A stretch of DNA of 64,000 nucleotides from Clostridia bacterium (GTDB taxonomy: Bacteria > Bacillota > Clostridia > Christensenellales > Borkfalkiaceae). A model generated the notes under the pieces. That model saw only the letters and a list, made by a program, of their open reading frames with translations, ran no database searches and had not been told where the DNA came from. The position numbers and the translations under genes were made by a program. This document shows positions 39,344 to 48,873 of the stretch, piece after piece. The stretch lies in contig JAFXHX010000003.1 of assembly GCA_017536205.1 (NCBI GenBank), positions 62,001-126,000 of the forward strand, in the 5' to 3' direction. The first letter of the stretch is position 1. Each line of letters begins with the position of its first letter.

Positions 39344-40762
39344 ATGACTAAAAATCGCGTTACGAGATTTATATTATTGGCACTTGCCTTACTTATAATG
39401 CCTTTCTCGCGCTTTACGTTTACTGCAAGCGCAGATACAACGCCAAACCACACCACGAATGCTTACGCTGGCGTAGAGTTTTCGTTTGAAGTAACAAACG
39501 AAGTTAAAATGGCGGCAGTTAACGAAGTTACCATTACGCTTTCTAAAAATGGTGCAACCGAAACCCCCGTGTTTGACGACGGCAACGATTTAAGCGATGA
39601 ATATTCAGTTGCTTATTCGGTAGGTTCTAGCGATAAAAACGCAACCGTTAAAGCCACCGTTTACGACGTTGGCACTTATATTTTCACCGTAAAAGCAACT
39701 TTAGAAAACGTTGACTACTCTTACGTTGAACAAGTAAACGTGGGTAGCGATATTAGCGTGTTTAACGCCCCGTCTTATAATTTAGACGATGCTTTGTTAC
39801 AAGAGTATAAAGCACAAGTTCTTGAAAACACCTTTATCGATGGTAGCGACCCTAAACAAAACCTTCGCATTAACGATAGTTACGTTGTTCCCAGCCTTGA
39901 AAAACTTTTAAACACTGAATTTTATACTTACGCTAAATATAGAAAAACGGTATATTACACTGCGCCTAACGATACTAGTTATTCTTCTAATTCGGCAACC
40001 GGCGTTGCAGATATTACCTTTAAAATAAGCAAACTTGGCGAATATAGGTTTTACGTTACCTTTGATGCCGATACCGTTGACGGTAAAGATTTCGACCTTA
40101 CCACCACTTATACCGAAGAAAGAGGAGATGGTTTTTACAAAATAACTAGAAAAGATAACGGCGAAATGCTTTACGCATCGCTTAACGGCACGACTTACAA
40201 GTACTTTGAAGATAAAGAACTTTTAACCGAATACACCGGCGAAGTTGATGCAACTTTAGTCGTTCCCGTATTTACTTTTACTATTGAAAACAACGCAGGT
40301 CCAAGCATTAAGTTACCCACTTATCAAGACCCCGGTTATATCGGCCTTGAATATAAAGTTAAAAATATTACCGTTGGTGGTAGCGATATAAACGTTACCT
40401 ACACCTTACAATACAACCCCGTTTCAAGTAATGAAGACCACAGTGGTTGGGTAGTAGCAGAAGAAGAATATAACGAAGATAAAAACTCGTTCACTCCCGA
40501 AAAGCAAGGCTTTTACAGAGTTAAAGTTTACGTTATCGACGGTGACGGTAATGAAGATACTCAATATACAAAGGCAATTTCGGTAACTGATAAATACGTT
40601 AACGTTGACTATAAAGTAAGTTTTAAAGACTGGGTTAAGGCAAACACTTTACCGTTTATATTCCTTTGCATATCGGGTGCATGCCTTATTGCAATAGTAT
40701 TATTACTCGTTATTAAACCCAAGGAAAAAACTACTGATAGCGCAGACGGTGAAGATTTATAA
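39344..40762 (+). CDS. cell-surface protein with a C-terminal membrane anchor
   Basis: This 472-residue exported protein is unrecognised. It has a signal peptide (residues 1-30, ending SASA-D). A long beta-rich ectodomain follows with Ig-like repeats (EFSFEVTNEVKMAAVNEVTITLSKNG; TVKATVYDVGTYIFTVKATLENV; EYRFYVTFDADTVDG; FYRVKVYVIDGDGNED). One membrane helix (LPFIFLCISGACLIAIVLLLVI, about 438-460) leads to a short charged tail. No sortase motif is present. It is controlled by its own strong promoter; the site ATAGGAGCAAC precedes the ATG. Probably a structural or adhesive surface component. Confidence 0.75.
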   Translation: MTKNRVTRFILLALALLIMPFSRFTFTASADTTPNHTTNAYAGVEFSFEVTNEVKMAAVNEVTITLSKNGATETPVFDDGNDLSDEYSVAYSVGSSDKNATVKATVYDVGTYIFTVKATLENVDYSYVEQVNVGSDISVFNAPSYNLDDALLQEYKAQVLENTFIDGSDPKQNLRINDSYVVPSLEKLLNTEFYTYAKYRKTVYYTAPNDTSYSSNSATGVADITFKISKLGEYRFYVTFDADTVDGKDFDLTTTYTEERGDGFYKITRKDNGEMLYASLNGTTYKYFEDKELLTEYTGEVDATLVVPVFTFTIENNAGPSIKLPTYQDPGYIGLEYKVKNITVGGSDINVTYTLQYNPVSSNEDHSGWVVAEEEYNEDKNSFTPEKQGFYRVKVYVIDGDGNEDTQYTKAISVTDKYVNVDYKVSFKDWVKANTLPFIFLCISGACLIAIVLLLVIKPKEKTTDSADGEDL

Positions 40763-40771
40763 TTAGAACTT

Positions 40772-40800
40772 AAAAAAGCACGGTAAGCCGTGCTTTTTTT
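40772..40800 (+). terminator. terminator after the surface protein gene
   Basis: GCACGG (40778-40783) pairs with CCGTGC (40788-40793) over TAAG, extended by flanking A and T runs. Confidence 0.85.
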
Positions 40801-40824
40801 ATGCTACAAAACATATAACTTAAT

Positions 40825-41055
40825 ATGAATATGCTTTGTGCGCGCGAAAACGCAAAATTAATTATTAAAGATATAAACGTTAGCGATAAAAGGGTTAGGT
40901 ATAGGCTTTACGTTTTAGGTTTTAAAAAGAATGCTAAAGTAGAAATTATTCGTTCTTTAAAAAACAAAATTGCAGTAATTTGCAAAGTTGGCGAAAAGGG
41001 GCTAATTATTTCAAGGGAAATACTACTTGATACCGAGGTAGAGTACTGTGAATAG
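40825..41055 (+). CDS. feoA: FeoA-type protein
   Basis: This 76-residue SH3-like protein of the FeoA family is the small partner of the FeoB iron transporter. It shows the compact beta pattern KLIIKDINVSDKRVRYRLYVLGFKKNAKVEIIRS, ending LIISREILLD. No Shine-Dalgarno site precedes the ATG. A TATAAC sequence lies five bases before it, so it might be leaderless. The ATG at 40831 is an in-frame alternative. The feoB start overlaps its last eight bases. Confidence 0.85.
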   Translation: MNMLCARENAKLIIKDINVSDKRVRYRLYVLGFKKNAKVEIIRSLKNKIAVICKVGEKGLIISREILLDTEVEYCE

Positions 41056-42847
41056 CGTTTTAATAGTAGGAAACCCAAACAGTGGAAAATCAACGCTATT
41101 TAACGCCTTAACGGGTAAAGATGCCAAGGTTGGAAACTTCCACGGCGTTACCGTTAAACTGTTAAGTGGCGTTGCAAATATAAACGGCAAAAAGTTTACG
41201 GTAGTAGATACCCCCGGCATTTATTCACTAGCCCCCGTTAGTCTTGAAGAAGAAGTTACCTTAAACGCAATAAAAAACTTTAACGGAATAATAATATTTT
41301 TGTTAGAAGCGGTAACTCTTTATAAGTGTTTAGACCTTTTAAAGGGCGTTTACAGTTTAAACAAAAAGGTTATTTTAGCCGTTAATATGATAACCGAGTT
41401 TTATAAACTTGGTGGCGTTTTAAACGAAAATCAACTTATTAAAAGCCTGCCGTTTCCTACTATTATAGGCGATTTTAACGGTGGTAAAGGCGTTGAAAAT
41501 ATAAAAAACGCAATTTTAAACTATAAGGAAAGTAGTGGCAAAATAAATACTGAACTTTATTTATCGTGCGCTACTATTCCAGAGTATAAAGAGAGTAAAT
41601 TAGATAGGCTTTTTACGGGCAAATATTCGTTTTTAACGGTAATTTTAACCGTTTCGTTAGGGCTTTATTTGGCGTTTGGAAAATACGGCGCCGGCGTATT
41701 ACTTGGCAGTTTGTTTTCTAAATTAGTTGAGTTTATCGCGCTTCCTTTATTAAGCCTAGCAAACAATTTAAACCCATTTTTAAGCGGGTTTATTAAAGAC
41801 GGCGTAATAAGTGGAGTTTTAGGGGTTAGCGCATTTATTCCACAAATGCTAACGTTGCTTACATTTTTAACCTTTTTAGAACGCTCTGGAGTAATGGCAA
41901 GGCTTTCTTATATTACCGAAAGTCTGTTTTATAAAACGGGCTTAAACGGCAGGGCGGTGTTTTCAATAATAATGGGTTTTGGTTGCACGGCAGTGGGCGT
42001 TTCGCTTTCGGGCGGGCTTGAAACTAAAAGCGCAAAAAACAAGGCTATACTTACGCTTTCGGGCGTTAGTTGTAGTGCTAAAATACCCGTTTTTACGTTG
42101 CTTTCGGCATCTTGCAACGCCCCGTTTTTATATATGCTTTTAGTTTACGTCTTTATAGTTTTAGTTGCACTTTTAAACTTGTATTTAGCAGATAGATTTT
42201 TTGTTAAAAGTAAAAGAGTTCCACTCGTTATGGAACTTCCACCGTATAGGCTACCACCTATAAAAGAATTGCTAAAATCCTTGCTAAAACTGCTTAAACA
42301 GTCTATAATAAAAATAGGAACGGTAATATTTTTAATATCGCTAGTGGTGTACCTACTTAAAAGCGTAACACCAACTTTTAAATACGCCGTTTTGGTTGAA
42401 GATAGCGTTTTATGCGTTTTAGGCAAAGTTATAACGCCTATATTTTACCCACTTGGAATAACCGACTGGAAAATATCAACTGCACTTGTTGCAGGCGTTT
42501 TTGCAAAAGAAGGTGTTGCAAGCGTGTTTTTAACGCTTTACGGCAACGTGCCAACGTTTAACCTTTTAACCTTAATTTCGTTAACTTCGTTTATAGTTAT
42601 ATATCCACCGTGTATAAACGCCCTTATTCAAATTGCCGTAGAAGGTGGTAAAAAACTGCTTGTAATTTCAGTATTATCGTTATATGCGCAAGCGTTTATA
42701 ATATCGGCGTTATTAAGGATTTTAGTTTTAAAGCCTATTCCCACTATAATAATAGTTTTATTAGTTATTTTTACAAAGGTACTTTATGAAAACGTTTTTA
42801 GCAGACAAAAGCGAAAAGTTAACAAAGGCACTACTCCGTTACTATAA
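41048..42847 (+). CDS. feoB: FeoB-type ferrous iron transporter, atypical G domain
   Basis: FeoB couples a G-protein domain to an Fe(II) membrane channel. The 599 residues begin with G1 GNPNSGKST (about residues 7-15), G2 HGVTVKLL and G3 VDTPGIYSLAP. The G4 position is AVNMITEF, where FeoB normally has NxxD, so the guanine-specificity aspartate is missing. The channel follows with eight to ten membrane segments and gate-like motifs (GFGCTAVGVSLSGGLETKSAKNKAI, SGVSCSAKIPVFTLLS, FAKEGVASVFLTLYG). It starts with GTG inside feoA. It is shorter than typical (650-800), and its end overlaps the next gene by 62 bases. Confidence 0.87.
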   Translation: MNSVLIVGNPNSGKSTLFNALTGKDAKVGNFHGVTVKLLSGVANINGKKFTVVDTPGIYSLAPVSLEEEVTLNAIKNFNGIIIFLLEAVTLYKCLDLLKGVYSLNKKVILAVNMITEFYKLGGVLNENQLIKSLPFPTIIGDFNGGKGVENIKNAILNYKESSGKINTELYLSCATIPEYKESKLDRLFTGKYSFLTVILTVSLGLYLAFGKYGAGVLLGSLFSKLVEFIALPLLSLANNLNPFLSGFIKDGVISGVLGVSAFIPQMLTLLTFLTFLERSGVMARLSYITESLFYKTGLNGRAVFSIIMGFGCTAVGVSLSGGLETKSAKNKAILTLSGVSCSAKIPVFTLLSASCNAPFLYMLLVYVFIVLVALLNLYLADRFFVKSKRVPLVMELPPYRLPPIKELLKSLLKLLKQSIIKIGTVIFLISLVVYLLKSVTPTFKYAVLVEDSVLCVLGKVITPIFYPLGITDWKISTALVAGVFAKEGVASVFLTLYGNVPTFNLLTLISLTSFIVIYPPCINALIQIAVEGGKKLLVISVLSLYAQAFIISALLRILVLKPIPTIIIVLLVIFTKVLYENVFSRQKRKVNKGTTPLL

Positions 42848-43598
42848 CGGTGGTTTGCCGTACGGAACGCTTATGCGTCTTTTAAAAAATAAAGAGATAA
42901 AGGTTAACGGAAACCGTATTTCAAAAGACCAAACTATAAACGTTGGCGATAAAATAGAAGTGTATTTTAACGGCATTGAAAACGTTTTAGTTCCATCGCT
43001 AATTTATTCTAACTGTGGGGTGTTCGTGTTTAAAAAACCCACGGGAATTAGTAGCGAAAACTTTGAAAAAGAAGTTCAAAAAACATACCCCAACTTAAAA
43101 CTTTGCCACAGGCTAGACACTAATACTTCGGGCTTAATAGTTCTTGCTGAAGGTGTGGCGCTAGATGAAATGCTTAAAGCCTTTAAACAGCGCACGATTG
43201 ATAAATATTATTACGCCGAAGTTTACGGCAAGTTAAGCGCTAAAAGCGCAACGCTAACGGCGTACCTTAAAAAAGACGCAGTAACTAGCACCGTTAAGAT
43301 TTTTAACGAAAAGGTAGAAGGTAGCGTTAAAATTATAACCGAATATCAAACGCTTGAAGTTCGGGGCGAAACAACGCTTTTAAAGGTTAAACTCATAACG
43401 GGCAAAACCCATCAAATAAGGGCGCACCTTGCCTTTATAGGTCACTTTATAATAGGCGACGGAAAGTACGGTAAAAACGAAATTAACAAGCGCTTTAAAG
43501 CAAAAACGCAAAGGCTTGTTGCAGGCGAGTTAAAGTTTAATTTTGCGCCCCAAAGTCCACTTTACAAACTAAACGGAGTAACCGTTGTTATAAAATAA
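42786..43598 (+). CDS. RluA/RluD-family pseudouridine synthase with S4 domain
   Basis: This 270-residue protein has an S4 RNA-binding domain first (LTKALLRYYNGGLPYGTLMRLLKNKEIKVNGNR), then the synthase core with LKLCHRLDTNTSGLIVLAEG (catalytic aspartate, about residue 113) and the closing TGKTHQIRAHLAFIGHFIIGDGKYG. The order S4-core is that of RluD/RluC, but the target RNA is unknown. Its first 62 bases overlap the end of feoB in another frame, a large overlap for this genome. A terminator shared with the convergent rqcH follows. Confidence 0.9.
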   Translation: MKTFLADKSEKLTKALLRYYNGGLPYGTLMRLLKNKEIKVNGNRISKDQTINVGDKIEVYFNGIENVLVPSLIYSNCGVFVFKKPTGISSENFEKEVQKTYPNLKLCHRLDTNTSGLIVLAEGVALDEMLKAFKQRTIDKYYYAEVYGKLSAKSATLTAYLKKDAVTSTVKIFNEKVEGSVKIITEYQTLEVRGETTLLKVKLITGKTHQIRAHLAFIGHFIIGDGKYGKNEINKRFKAKTQRLVAGELKFNFAPQSPLYKLNGVTVVIK

Positions 43599-43600
43599 AA

Positions 43601-43625
43601 AACCGACTTATAGGTCGGTTTTTTG
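43601..43625. terminator. bidirectional terminator
   Basis: AACCGAC (43601-43607) pairs with GTCGGTT (43614-43620), with A runs before and T runs after. Confidence 0.85.
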
Positions 43626-45275
43626 CTTGGCAAAATGTTTATTTGGCTCTACTAAAATCGTTTTAAAATCGGTGTAAATTACGCTACCAAGTTTTGCGCC
43701 TGCGGGCTTTTTAAGGTGTTTTCTTAAAGCGTAGTCAACGCTAACTTTTCCACCACCGTTTGCGCTTGAATAAAAGGCGCAAATCTCTGCGCATGTTTTT
43801 AAAACGCTTTCACTGCACTCACCTTGGCATTTAATATAAACGTGGCTAGACGGGTAGTTTTTAACGTGAAGCCAAAAGTCTTGGCGAGAAGAAGTTTGGT
43901 AAAGGTATTCGTTTTGCAGGTTGTTTCTGCCAACTAAAACTTCATAGCCTTCAACAACGTATTTTATGGGTTTTAGTGGAAGTTCTTTCTTTTGCTTTTT
44001 GGGGTTTTGTTCTTTAATAATTCCTAAAACAATAAGTTCCTTTTTAATTTCTAAAAGGTCTAAAACGGTGGTTGCCGTTTCAAGTTCCCAAAAAACGCTA
44101 TCAAGGTATTTTAGTTCGCTTTCAAGTTCTAAAACTTGCTTGGTTGCCATTTCAAGCGCAGTTTTTTTCTTGCGGTAAAGTTTAAAGTACTTTTTGGCGT
44201 TTTCTTGCGGTGATAAAAGTTCATCTAGCATAACCGTAACTTCTTCTACGGTTTCGCCGTAGTTTGTAAGCACTGCTGATTTTTGACCTTTTTTAAGTTT
44301 GTAAAGGTTGCAAGTTATAAGTTCGCCGTAAAGTTTAAGTTTTTCAATCTCGCCACTTTCTATAATTTTATCGCTATAAAGCGCCAACTTTTTAGTAAGT
44401 TTTTTACGGTGTGAAGTTAAGGGGGTTAAAACGGTGTTTTTAACGGTTTTAAACTGCTCGGCGTTTTCTTTGCTAGAGTAAACGAACTCTTGCGCATCAA
44501 TAACGGAAGAAAAATAAGTTCGCTCGCCTAAAACGGTTTTATAGTCAAAAGCGTAAAAATCGCTAGATAATTCGCTAGTTATAACAACGGGCGAAATGGG
44601 CTTTTCTAAAAAGTTGACAAACGCCGTAACTTTATCGTTTGAACTAGATATAGCGCTTGCAAGTTCGCCTGCCGTTACGGGCGAAAACTCGTGAAACGAA
44701 TTAAGCAAATAACTTTTAAGGTCGCCACCACTAAAAGCGTTTAAAACGCTTTTTACGTTTTTAAGTTCTACCGATAATTTTTCGGGTTTTTGGGGCGGGG
44801 CGTAAGTTGCGCCCGTTAAAGTAACTCGCTTATCGTCAAGCCCTTGTGGAACTTGTTTTAACGCCCCGAGTAAAACGCCGTTTTCCGTTAAAAAAACGTT
44901 TGAGTATTTGCCCATAATTTCGGCGTAAATTATAAAAGTTTTACTATCTAAAAGTTCGGTTTTGTTTGTAAAGGTTATTGCAATAATTCTATCGTCGTTA
45001 AAAACCGAAACGCTAGTTATTTCCGCGCCTAAAAGGTGCTTTCTTAGTAGCATACAAAAGTTGGGTGCAACTAGTGGGTTTTCTTTTTCTTTATTCGACA
45101 CGGAAACTCTTGCAAGGCTTGGTTTAGCAGATAGAATTAGCCTAAACGATTTGCCACTGTATAAAACGAAGTTAACTTCATCGCTTAAAGGTTGAAACAC
45201 CTTGTTTACCTTTGCGCCCACTATAAGCCCGTTAAGTTCACGGGCTATTTTTTTAATGGTAAATAGGTCTTGCAT
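43608..45275 (-). CDS. rqcH: NFACT protein RqcH (ribosome quality control)
   Basis: This 555-residue bacterial Rqc2/NEMF homologue binds obstructed 50S subunits and drives C-terminal alanine tailing in B. subtilis. The N-terminal NFACT-N domain begins MQDLFTIKKIARELNGLIVGAKVNKVFQP. Helix-hairpin-helix and coiled-coil regions follow (about 270-400). The C-terminal NFACT-R RNA-binding domain is QKKELPLKPIKYVVEGYEVLVGRNNLQNEYL, with DFWLHVKNYPSSHVYI and SVDYALRKHLKKPAGAKLGSVIYTDFKTILVEPN. The start has AGGAGTTAAC upstream. Monocistronic. Confidence 0.94.
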   Translation of the reverse strand: MQDLFTIKKIARELNGLIVGAKVNKVFQPLSDEVNFVLYSGKSFRLILSAKPSLARVSVSNKEKENPLVAPNFCMLLRKHLLGAEITSVSVFNDDRIIAITFTNKTELLDSKTFIIYAEIMGKYSNVFLTENGVLLGALKQVPQGLDDKRVTLTGATYAPPQKPEKLSVELKNVKSVLNAFSGGDLKSYLLNSFHEFSPVTAGELASAISSSNDKVTAFVNFLEKPISPVVITSELSSDFYAFDYKTVLGERTYFSSVIDAQEFVYSSKENAEQFKTVKNTVLTPLTSHRKKLTKKLALYSDKIIESGEIEKLKLYGELITCNLYKLKKGQKSAVLTNYGETVEEVTVMLDELLSPQENAKKYFKLYRKKKTALEMATKQVLELESELKYLDSVFWELETATTVLDLLEIKKELIVLGIIKEQNPKKQKKELPLKPIKYVVEGYEVLVGRNNLQNEYLYQTSSRQDFWLHVKNYPSSHVYIKCQGECSESVLKTCAEICAFYSSANGGGKVSVDYALRKHLKKPAGAKLGSVIYTDFKTILVEPNKHFAKQKTDL

Positions 45276-45360
45276 AGTTAACTCCTTGCGTTTTACGCTA
45301 TATATTATATATCTTTAACGCTTAAAAGTAAATTAAAATTACAAAAACGGGCGTAAAACC

Positions 45361-45389
45361 TTTACAATAAAATAAAACTTTGCTAAAAT
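45361..45389 (+). promoter_or_regulatory. promoter of tig-clpP-clpX
   Basis: TTTACA (45361-45366), a 17-base spacer and TAAAAT (45384-45389) preceded by TGC. Confidence 0.7.
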
Positions 45390-45425
45390 AGATAAAGACT
45401 TTTGATAATTTTAAGGAGAACATCT

Positions 45426-46712
45426 ATGAAATACACTGTTAAAACGGCTGAAAACAGCACCGTAAGAATTGCAATCACTCTTGACCCTAGCGAGTGGAAT
45501 AGCGCTTTAACTAAGGCTTACCAAAAAACCAAAGGCAAGTTTAATATTCCCGGTTTTAGAAAAGGTAAAGCACCCAAGCACATTATTGAACAAATGTACG
45601 GCAAGGGCGTTTTCTTTGAAGAAGCAATCAATTCTTCGTTTGGCGACTATTATTTTGAGATTTTAGATAAAGAACCCACTATCGAGCCTATCGACCGCCC
45701 CGAAATTGAAATTGAAAACATTTCAGACGACGGTATTACTATGATAGCAATCGTTCCCGTTAAGCCCGAAGTAAAACTTGGCGAATATAAGGGTATAAAG
45801 ATTGAAAAGGTTGAGTATAATGTAACTGATAAAGAAGTTGACGATGAACTTGACAGGCTCGTTAAGAGAAACGCAAGGGAAATTGCAGTTACTGATAGAC
45901 CAGCGCAAAACGGCGATATTACCGTTATTGATTATAGCGGTGCAATCGACGGCGTTAAGTTTGAAGGTGGCACGGCTGAAAAGCAAAACCTTGAACTTGG
46001 CTCTGGCTCGTTTATCCCTGGTTTTGAAGACGGTGTTGTTGGTATGAATATCGGCGAAACCAAAGATATTACCGTTAAGTTCCCCGAAGATTACGGCGCA
46101 GAAAACTTAAAGGGTAAAGACGCTGTGTTTACCGTTACCTTACACGAAATTAAGGTAAAAGAATACCCCGAAGTTAACGACGAGTTTATTAAAGAAGCCG
46201 CAGGCGAAGAAAGCGTTGAAGCGTTTAAAACTGCAACCAAGCAAAAACTTCAAGAGGCTAACGACAAGCGCGCTAAAGCCGAAACTGAAGATAAACTTAT
46301 TGAAAAAATAGCAGAATCTTGCGAAGTAGAAATACCTCAATCACTCGTTGAAAGGCAAATTGACAGTCAAGTTCAAGAAATGCAATATAGAATGATGTAT
46401 CAAGGACTTCGCCTTGAAGATTACCTTAAATACACCAAACAAACTATGGACGATTACAGAAAATCGTTTGAAGAAACTGCTAAAAAGCAAGTTAAAGTTC
46501 AACTTGTAGTTGATAAGATTTTAACCGTTGAAAACATCAAGGCAACCGAAGAAGAAATCAACGCTAAAATTGAAGAACAAGCAAAGCAAATGGGCAAAAC
46601 TCTTGAAGAGTTCAAGAAAGATATGCAAGATAGGCAACTTCAATACTTTGAAAACGTTGCAACTAGCGAAAAACTCTTTGCTTTCTTAATGGCTAACAAC
46701 CAAATCGACTAA
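45426..46712 (+). CDS. tig: trigger factor
   Basis: This ribosome-bound chaperone and peptidyl-prolyl isomerase has 428 residues with the three-domain order. The ribosome-binding part holds the signature FNIPGFRKGKAPKHIIEQMYGKGVFFEEAI (about 40-70), with the G-F-R-K-G-K exit-site loop. The FKBP-like domain runs from about 150 (NGDITVIDYSGAIDG, PGFEDGVVGMNIGETKDITVKFPEDYG), followed by the helical C-domain. ATG 45426 follows AAGGAGAACATCT. A frame opening at 45402 overlaps that ribosome binding site and was rejected. It leads the tig-clpP-clpX cluster. Confidence 0.97.
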   Translation: MKYTVKTAENSTVRIAITLDPSEWNSALTKAYQKTKGKFNIPGFRKGKAPKHIIEQMYGKGVFFEEAINSSFGDYYFEILDKEPTIEPIDRPEIEIENISDDGITMIAIVPVKPEVKLGEYKGIKIEKVEYNVTDKEVDDELDRLVKRNAREIAVTDRPAQNGDITVIDYSGAIDGVKFEGGTAEKQNLELGSGSFIPGFEDGVVGMNIGETKDITVKFPEDYGAENLKGKDAVFTVTLHEIKVKEYPEVNDEFIKEAAGEESVEAFKTATKQKLQEANDKRAKAETEDKLIEKIAESCEVEIPQSLVERQIDSQVQEMQYRMMYQGLRLEDYLKYTKQTMDDYRKSFEETAKKQVKVQLVVDKILTVENIKATEEEINAKIEEQAKQMGKTLEEFKKDMQDRQLQYFENVATSEKLFAFLMANNQID

Positions 46713-46724
46713 TAGGAGATTATA

Positions 46725-47306
46725 ATGGCACTTATACCTATGGTAGTAGAGCAAACCAACAAAGGCGAGCGCTCGTACGATATTTATTCACGCTTACTTG
46801 AAGATAGAATTATTATGCTATCTGGCGAGATTAACGATGCAGTTGCAAACACCGTTGTTGCTCAACTTATATATTTAGAAGGTAAAGACCCTGATAAAGA
46901 CATTTGCCTTTATATAAACAGTCCGGGTGGCTCGGTAACTTCTGGGCTTGCCATATACGATACTATGAATTACGTTAAGTGTGACGTTTCTACTATTTGT
47001 ATAGGTATGGCTGCTTCTATGGGCGCTTTCTTACTTTCAAGTGGCGCAAAAGGCAAGCGTTATGCGCTTCCTAATAGCGAAATTATGATTCACCAACCAC
47101 TTGGTGGAGCGCAAGGTCAGGCAAGCGATATTAAAATACAAGCCGACCACATCTTAAAAATTAAAGAAAAACTTAACAAAATACTTGCCGAAAATACCGG
47201 TAAACCGTTTGAGCAAGTTGAGAAAGATACCGATAGAGATAATTATCTTTCTGCTGAAGACGCTTTAAGTTACGGAATAATAGACAAGATTTATTACAAA
47301 AGATAA
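46725..47306 (+). CDS. clpP: ATP-dependent Clp protease proteolytic subunit
   Basis: This serine protease core of 193 residues has the catalytic serine in [16 protein letters not shown] (about residue 98), the histidine in [17 protein letters not shown] (about 123) and the aspartate in the [15 protein letters not shown] segment (about 172). The start [32 protein letters not shown] is the usual ClpP N-terminal region with the axial loop. It lies 12 bases after tig with AATAGGAGATT; clpX follows by 22 bases. Confidence 0.97.
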   Translation: MALIPMVVEQTNKGERSYDIYSRLLEDRIIMLSGEINDAVANTVVAQLIYLEGKDPDKDICLYINSPGGSVTSGLAIYDTMNYVKCDVSTICIGMAASMGAFLLSSGAKGKRYALPNSEIMIHQPLGGAQGQASDIKIQADHILKIKEKLNKILAENTGKPFEQVEKDTDRDNYLSAEDALSYGIIDKIYYKR

Positions 47307-47328
47307 CCGGTTTTATTAAAGGAGTATT

Positions 47329-48564
47329 ATGGCAAATAACGAACGTAATAACGGACTATATTGCGCTTTTTGCGGAAAGCCTAAAGAACTTGCCAAAAAA
47401 CTCGTGGCAGGTCCTAACGGTTTATACATTTGTGACGAGTGCCTTGAAATATGCAACGTAATATTGCAAGAAGAAGAGCAAACGGCGCAAGAAGAAATAA
47501 CGCTTAAAAAGCCAAGCGAAATAAAGGCTGAACTCGATAACTATATAGTTGGTCAAGATAAGGCTAAAAAGGTTTTATCGGTTGCGGTATATAACCACTA
47601 TAAAAGAATTAACGCAACGCAAAAAACCCTTGATAAAGACGTTGAAATTGAAAAGAGCAATATTTTACTTTTAGGCCCAACGGGTTCGGGTAAAACCTTG
47701 CTTGCAAGAACGCTTGCTAAAATATTAAACGTTCCCTTCGCCGTTGCCGATGCTACCACTTTAACCGAGGCGGGCTACGTTGGTGAAGACGTTGAAAATA
47801 TTTTGCTTAAACTTATTCAAAACGCCGATTACGACGTTAAAAGGGCAGAGCGTGGTATAGTTTATATAGACGAGATTGATAAAATTGCAAGAAAGAGCGA
47901 AAACGTTTCTATAACTCGTGACGTTTCCGGTGAAGGCGTTCAACAAGCGCTTCTTAAAATAATTGAGTCAACCGTTGCATCAGTTCCCCCACAAGGTGGA
48001 AGAAAGCACCCCCAACAAGAACTTATTCAAATAGACACCACTAACATTTTATTTATTTGTGGTGGTGCGTTCGTTGGGCTTGATAAAATTATTGAAAAGA
48101 GAAAAGACGTTTCAAGTTTAGGCTTTGGCGGTACAGTTTCACAAAACGGCGAAAACACCACTGCCGTGCTTGACGGTGTTCAACCCCAAGACCTTACTAA
48201 ATACGGGCTTATTCCCGAATTTGTTGGCCGTGTTCCCATAACGGTAACCCTTTCTCCGCTTGACGAAACTGCACTCGTAAAAATTATGACCGAGCCTAAA
48301 AACGCAATAGTTAAGCAGTATAAAAAACTTATCGGTATGGACGAGTGCGAACTTGAAGTTACCGACGGTGCAGTTTACGCTATTGCTAAAAAGGCAATCG
48401 AACTTAAAACGGGCGCGCGTGGTTTAAGAACTATATTTGAAAACTTAATGCTCGACTGTATGTACGATATTCCAACAACCGAAAACGCCGAAAAAGTTAT
48501 TATCGACGAAGAAGTTGTTAAGGGAACTAAAGCCCCGCAAATAGTTTATAAACAAGCAGTATAA
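47329..48564 (+). CDS. clpX: ATP-dependent protease ATPase subunit ClpX
   Basis: This AAA+ unfoldase feeds ClpP. The 411 residues carry an N-terminal zinc finger ([14 protein letters not shown]...CDECLEIC, residues about 11-41), Walker [14 protein letters not shown] (about 110), Walker [17 protein letters not shown], the pore loop region VGEDVENIL with the RKH motif nearby, and sensor segments ([10 protein letters not shown]). The IGF loop for ClpP contact appears as LGFGG near residue 265. AAAGGAG precedes the ATG. The operon ends at 48574-48602. Confidence 0.97.
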   Translation: MANNERNNGLYCAFCGKPKELAKKLVAGPNGLYICDECLEICNVILQEEEQTAQEEITLKKPSEIKAELDNYIVGQDKAKKVLSVAVYNHYKRINATQKTLDKDVEIEKSNILLLGPTGSGKTLLARTLAKILNVPFAVADATTLTEAGYVGEDVENILLKLIQNADYDVKRAERGIVYIDEIDKIARKSENVSITRDVSGEGVQQALLKIIESTVASVPPQGGRKHPQQELIQIDTTNILFICGGAFVGLDKIIEKRKDVSSLGFGGTVSQNGENTTAVLDGVQPQDLTKYGLIPEFVGRVPITVTLSPLDETALVKIMTEPKNAIVKQYKKLIGMDECELEVTDGAVYAIAKKAIELKTGARGLRTIFENLMLDCMYDIPTTENAEKVIIDEEVVKGTKAPQIVYKQAV

Positions 48565-48573
48565 AAAACAAAA

Positions 48574-48602
48574 AACTCTCACGAAAAGTGAGAGTTTTTT
48601 TT
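48574..48602. terminator. bidirectional terminator after clpX
   Basis: AACTCTCAC pairs with GTGAGAGTT over GAAAA, with long A and T runs. A near-identical hairpin (AAAACTCTCACGAAAAGTGG) ends the capsule operon near 63611. Confidence 0.9.
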
Positions 48603-48619
48603 GTTGGAATTATTATAAA

Positions 48620-48853
48620 TTATTCTTCAAAATCGTTGAAATAGCCTTTATCAAAAAACTCTGATAAAGTTATTCCTGCGCCTTGGCAAAAGGCTTTAAC
48701 GGTTGATACCTTTGGGCATTTAGTTCTACCTTTAATTAAATCGTAAATTGCAGACGGAGATTTACCACCGTTTAGCGCCGTTTTGCAAACGTTAATATTA
48801 TTTACAGTACATATTTCTTCAATTCTTTTAATTATTGCGTCGTTTATATTCAT
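48620..48853 (-). CDS. small XRE-type helix-turn-helix protein
   Basis: This 77-residue single-domain DNA-binding protein of the Cro/C1 (XRE) type reads IIKRIEEICTVNNINVCKTALNGGKSPSAIYDLIKGRTKCPKVSTVKAFCQGAGITLSEFFDKG. The second and third helices and the usual SEFF ending are clear. It has no ligand or catalytic domain, like the short regulators seen near mobile or stress genes. It lies 20 bases after an SDR gene on the same strand with AAAGGTG before the ATG, so the two are probably co-transcribed. The target is unknown. Confidence 0.82.
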   Translation of the reverse strand: MNINDAIIKRIEEICTVNNINVCKTALNGGKSPSAIYDLIKGRTKCPKVSTVKAFCQGAGITLSEFFDKGYFNDFEE

Positions 48854-48873
48854 ATAACACCTTTGCCGTAGTT

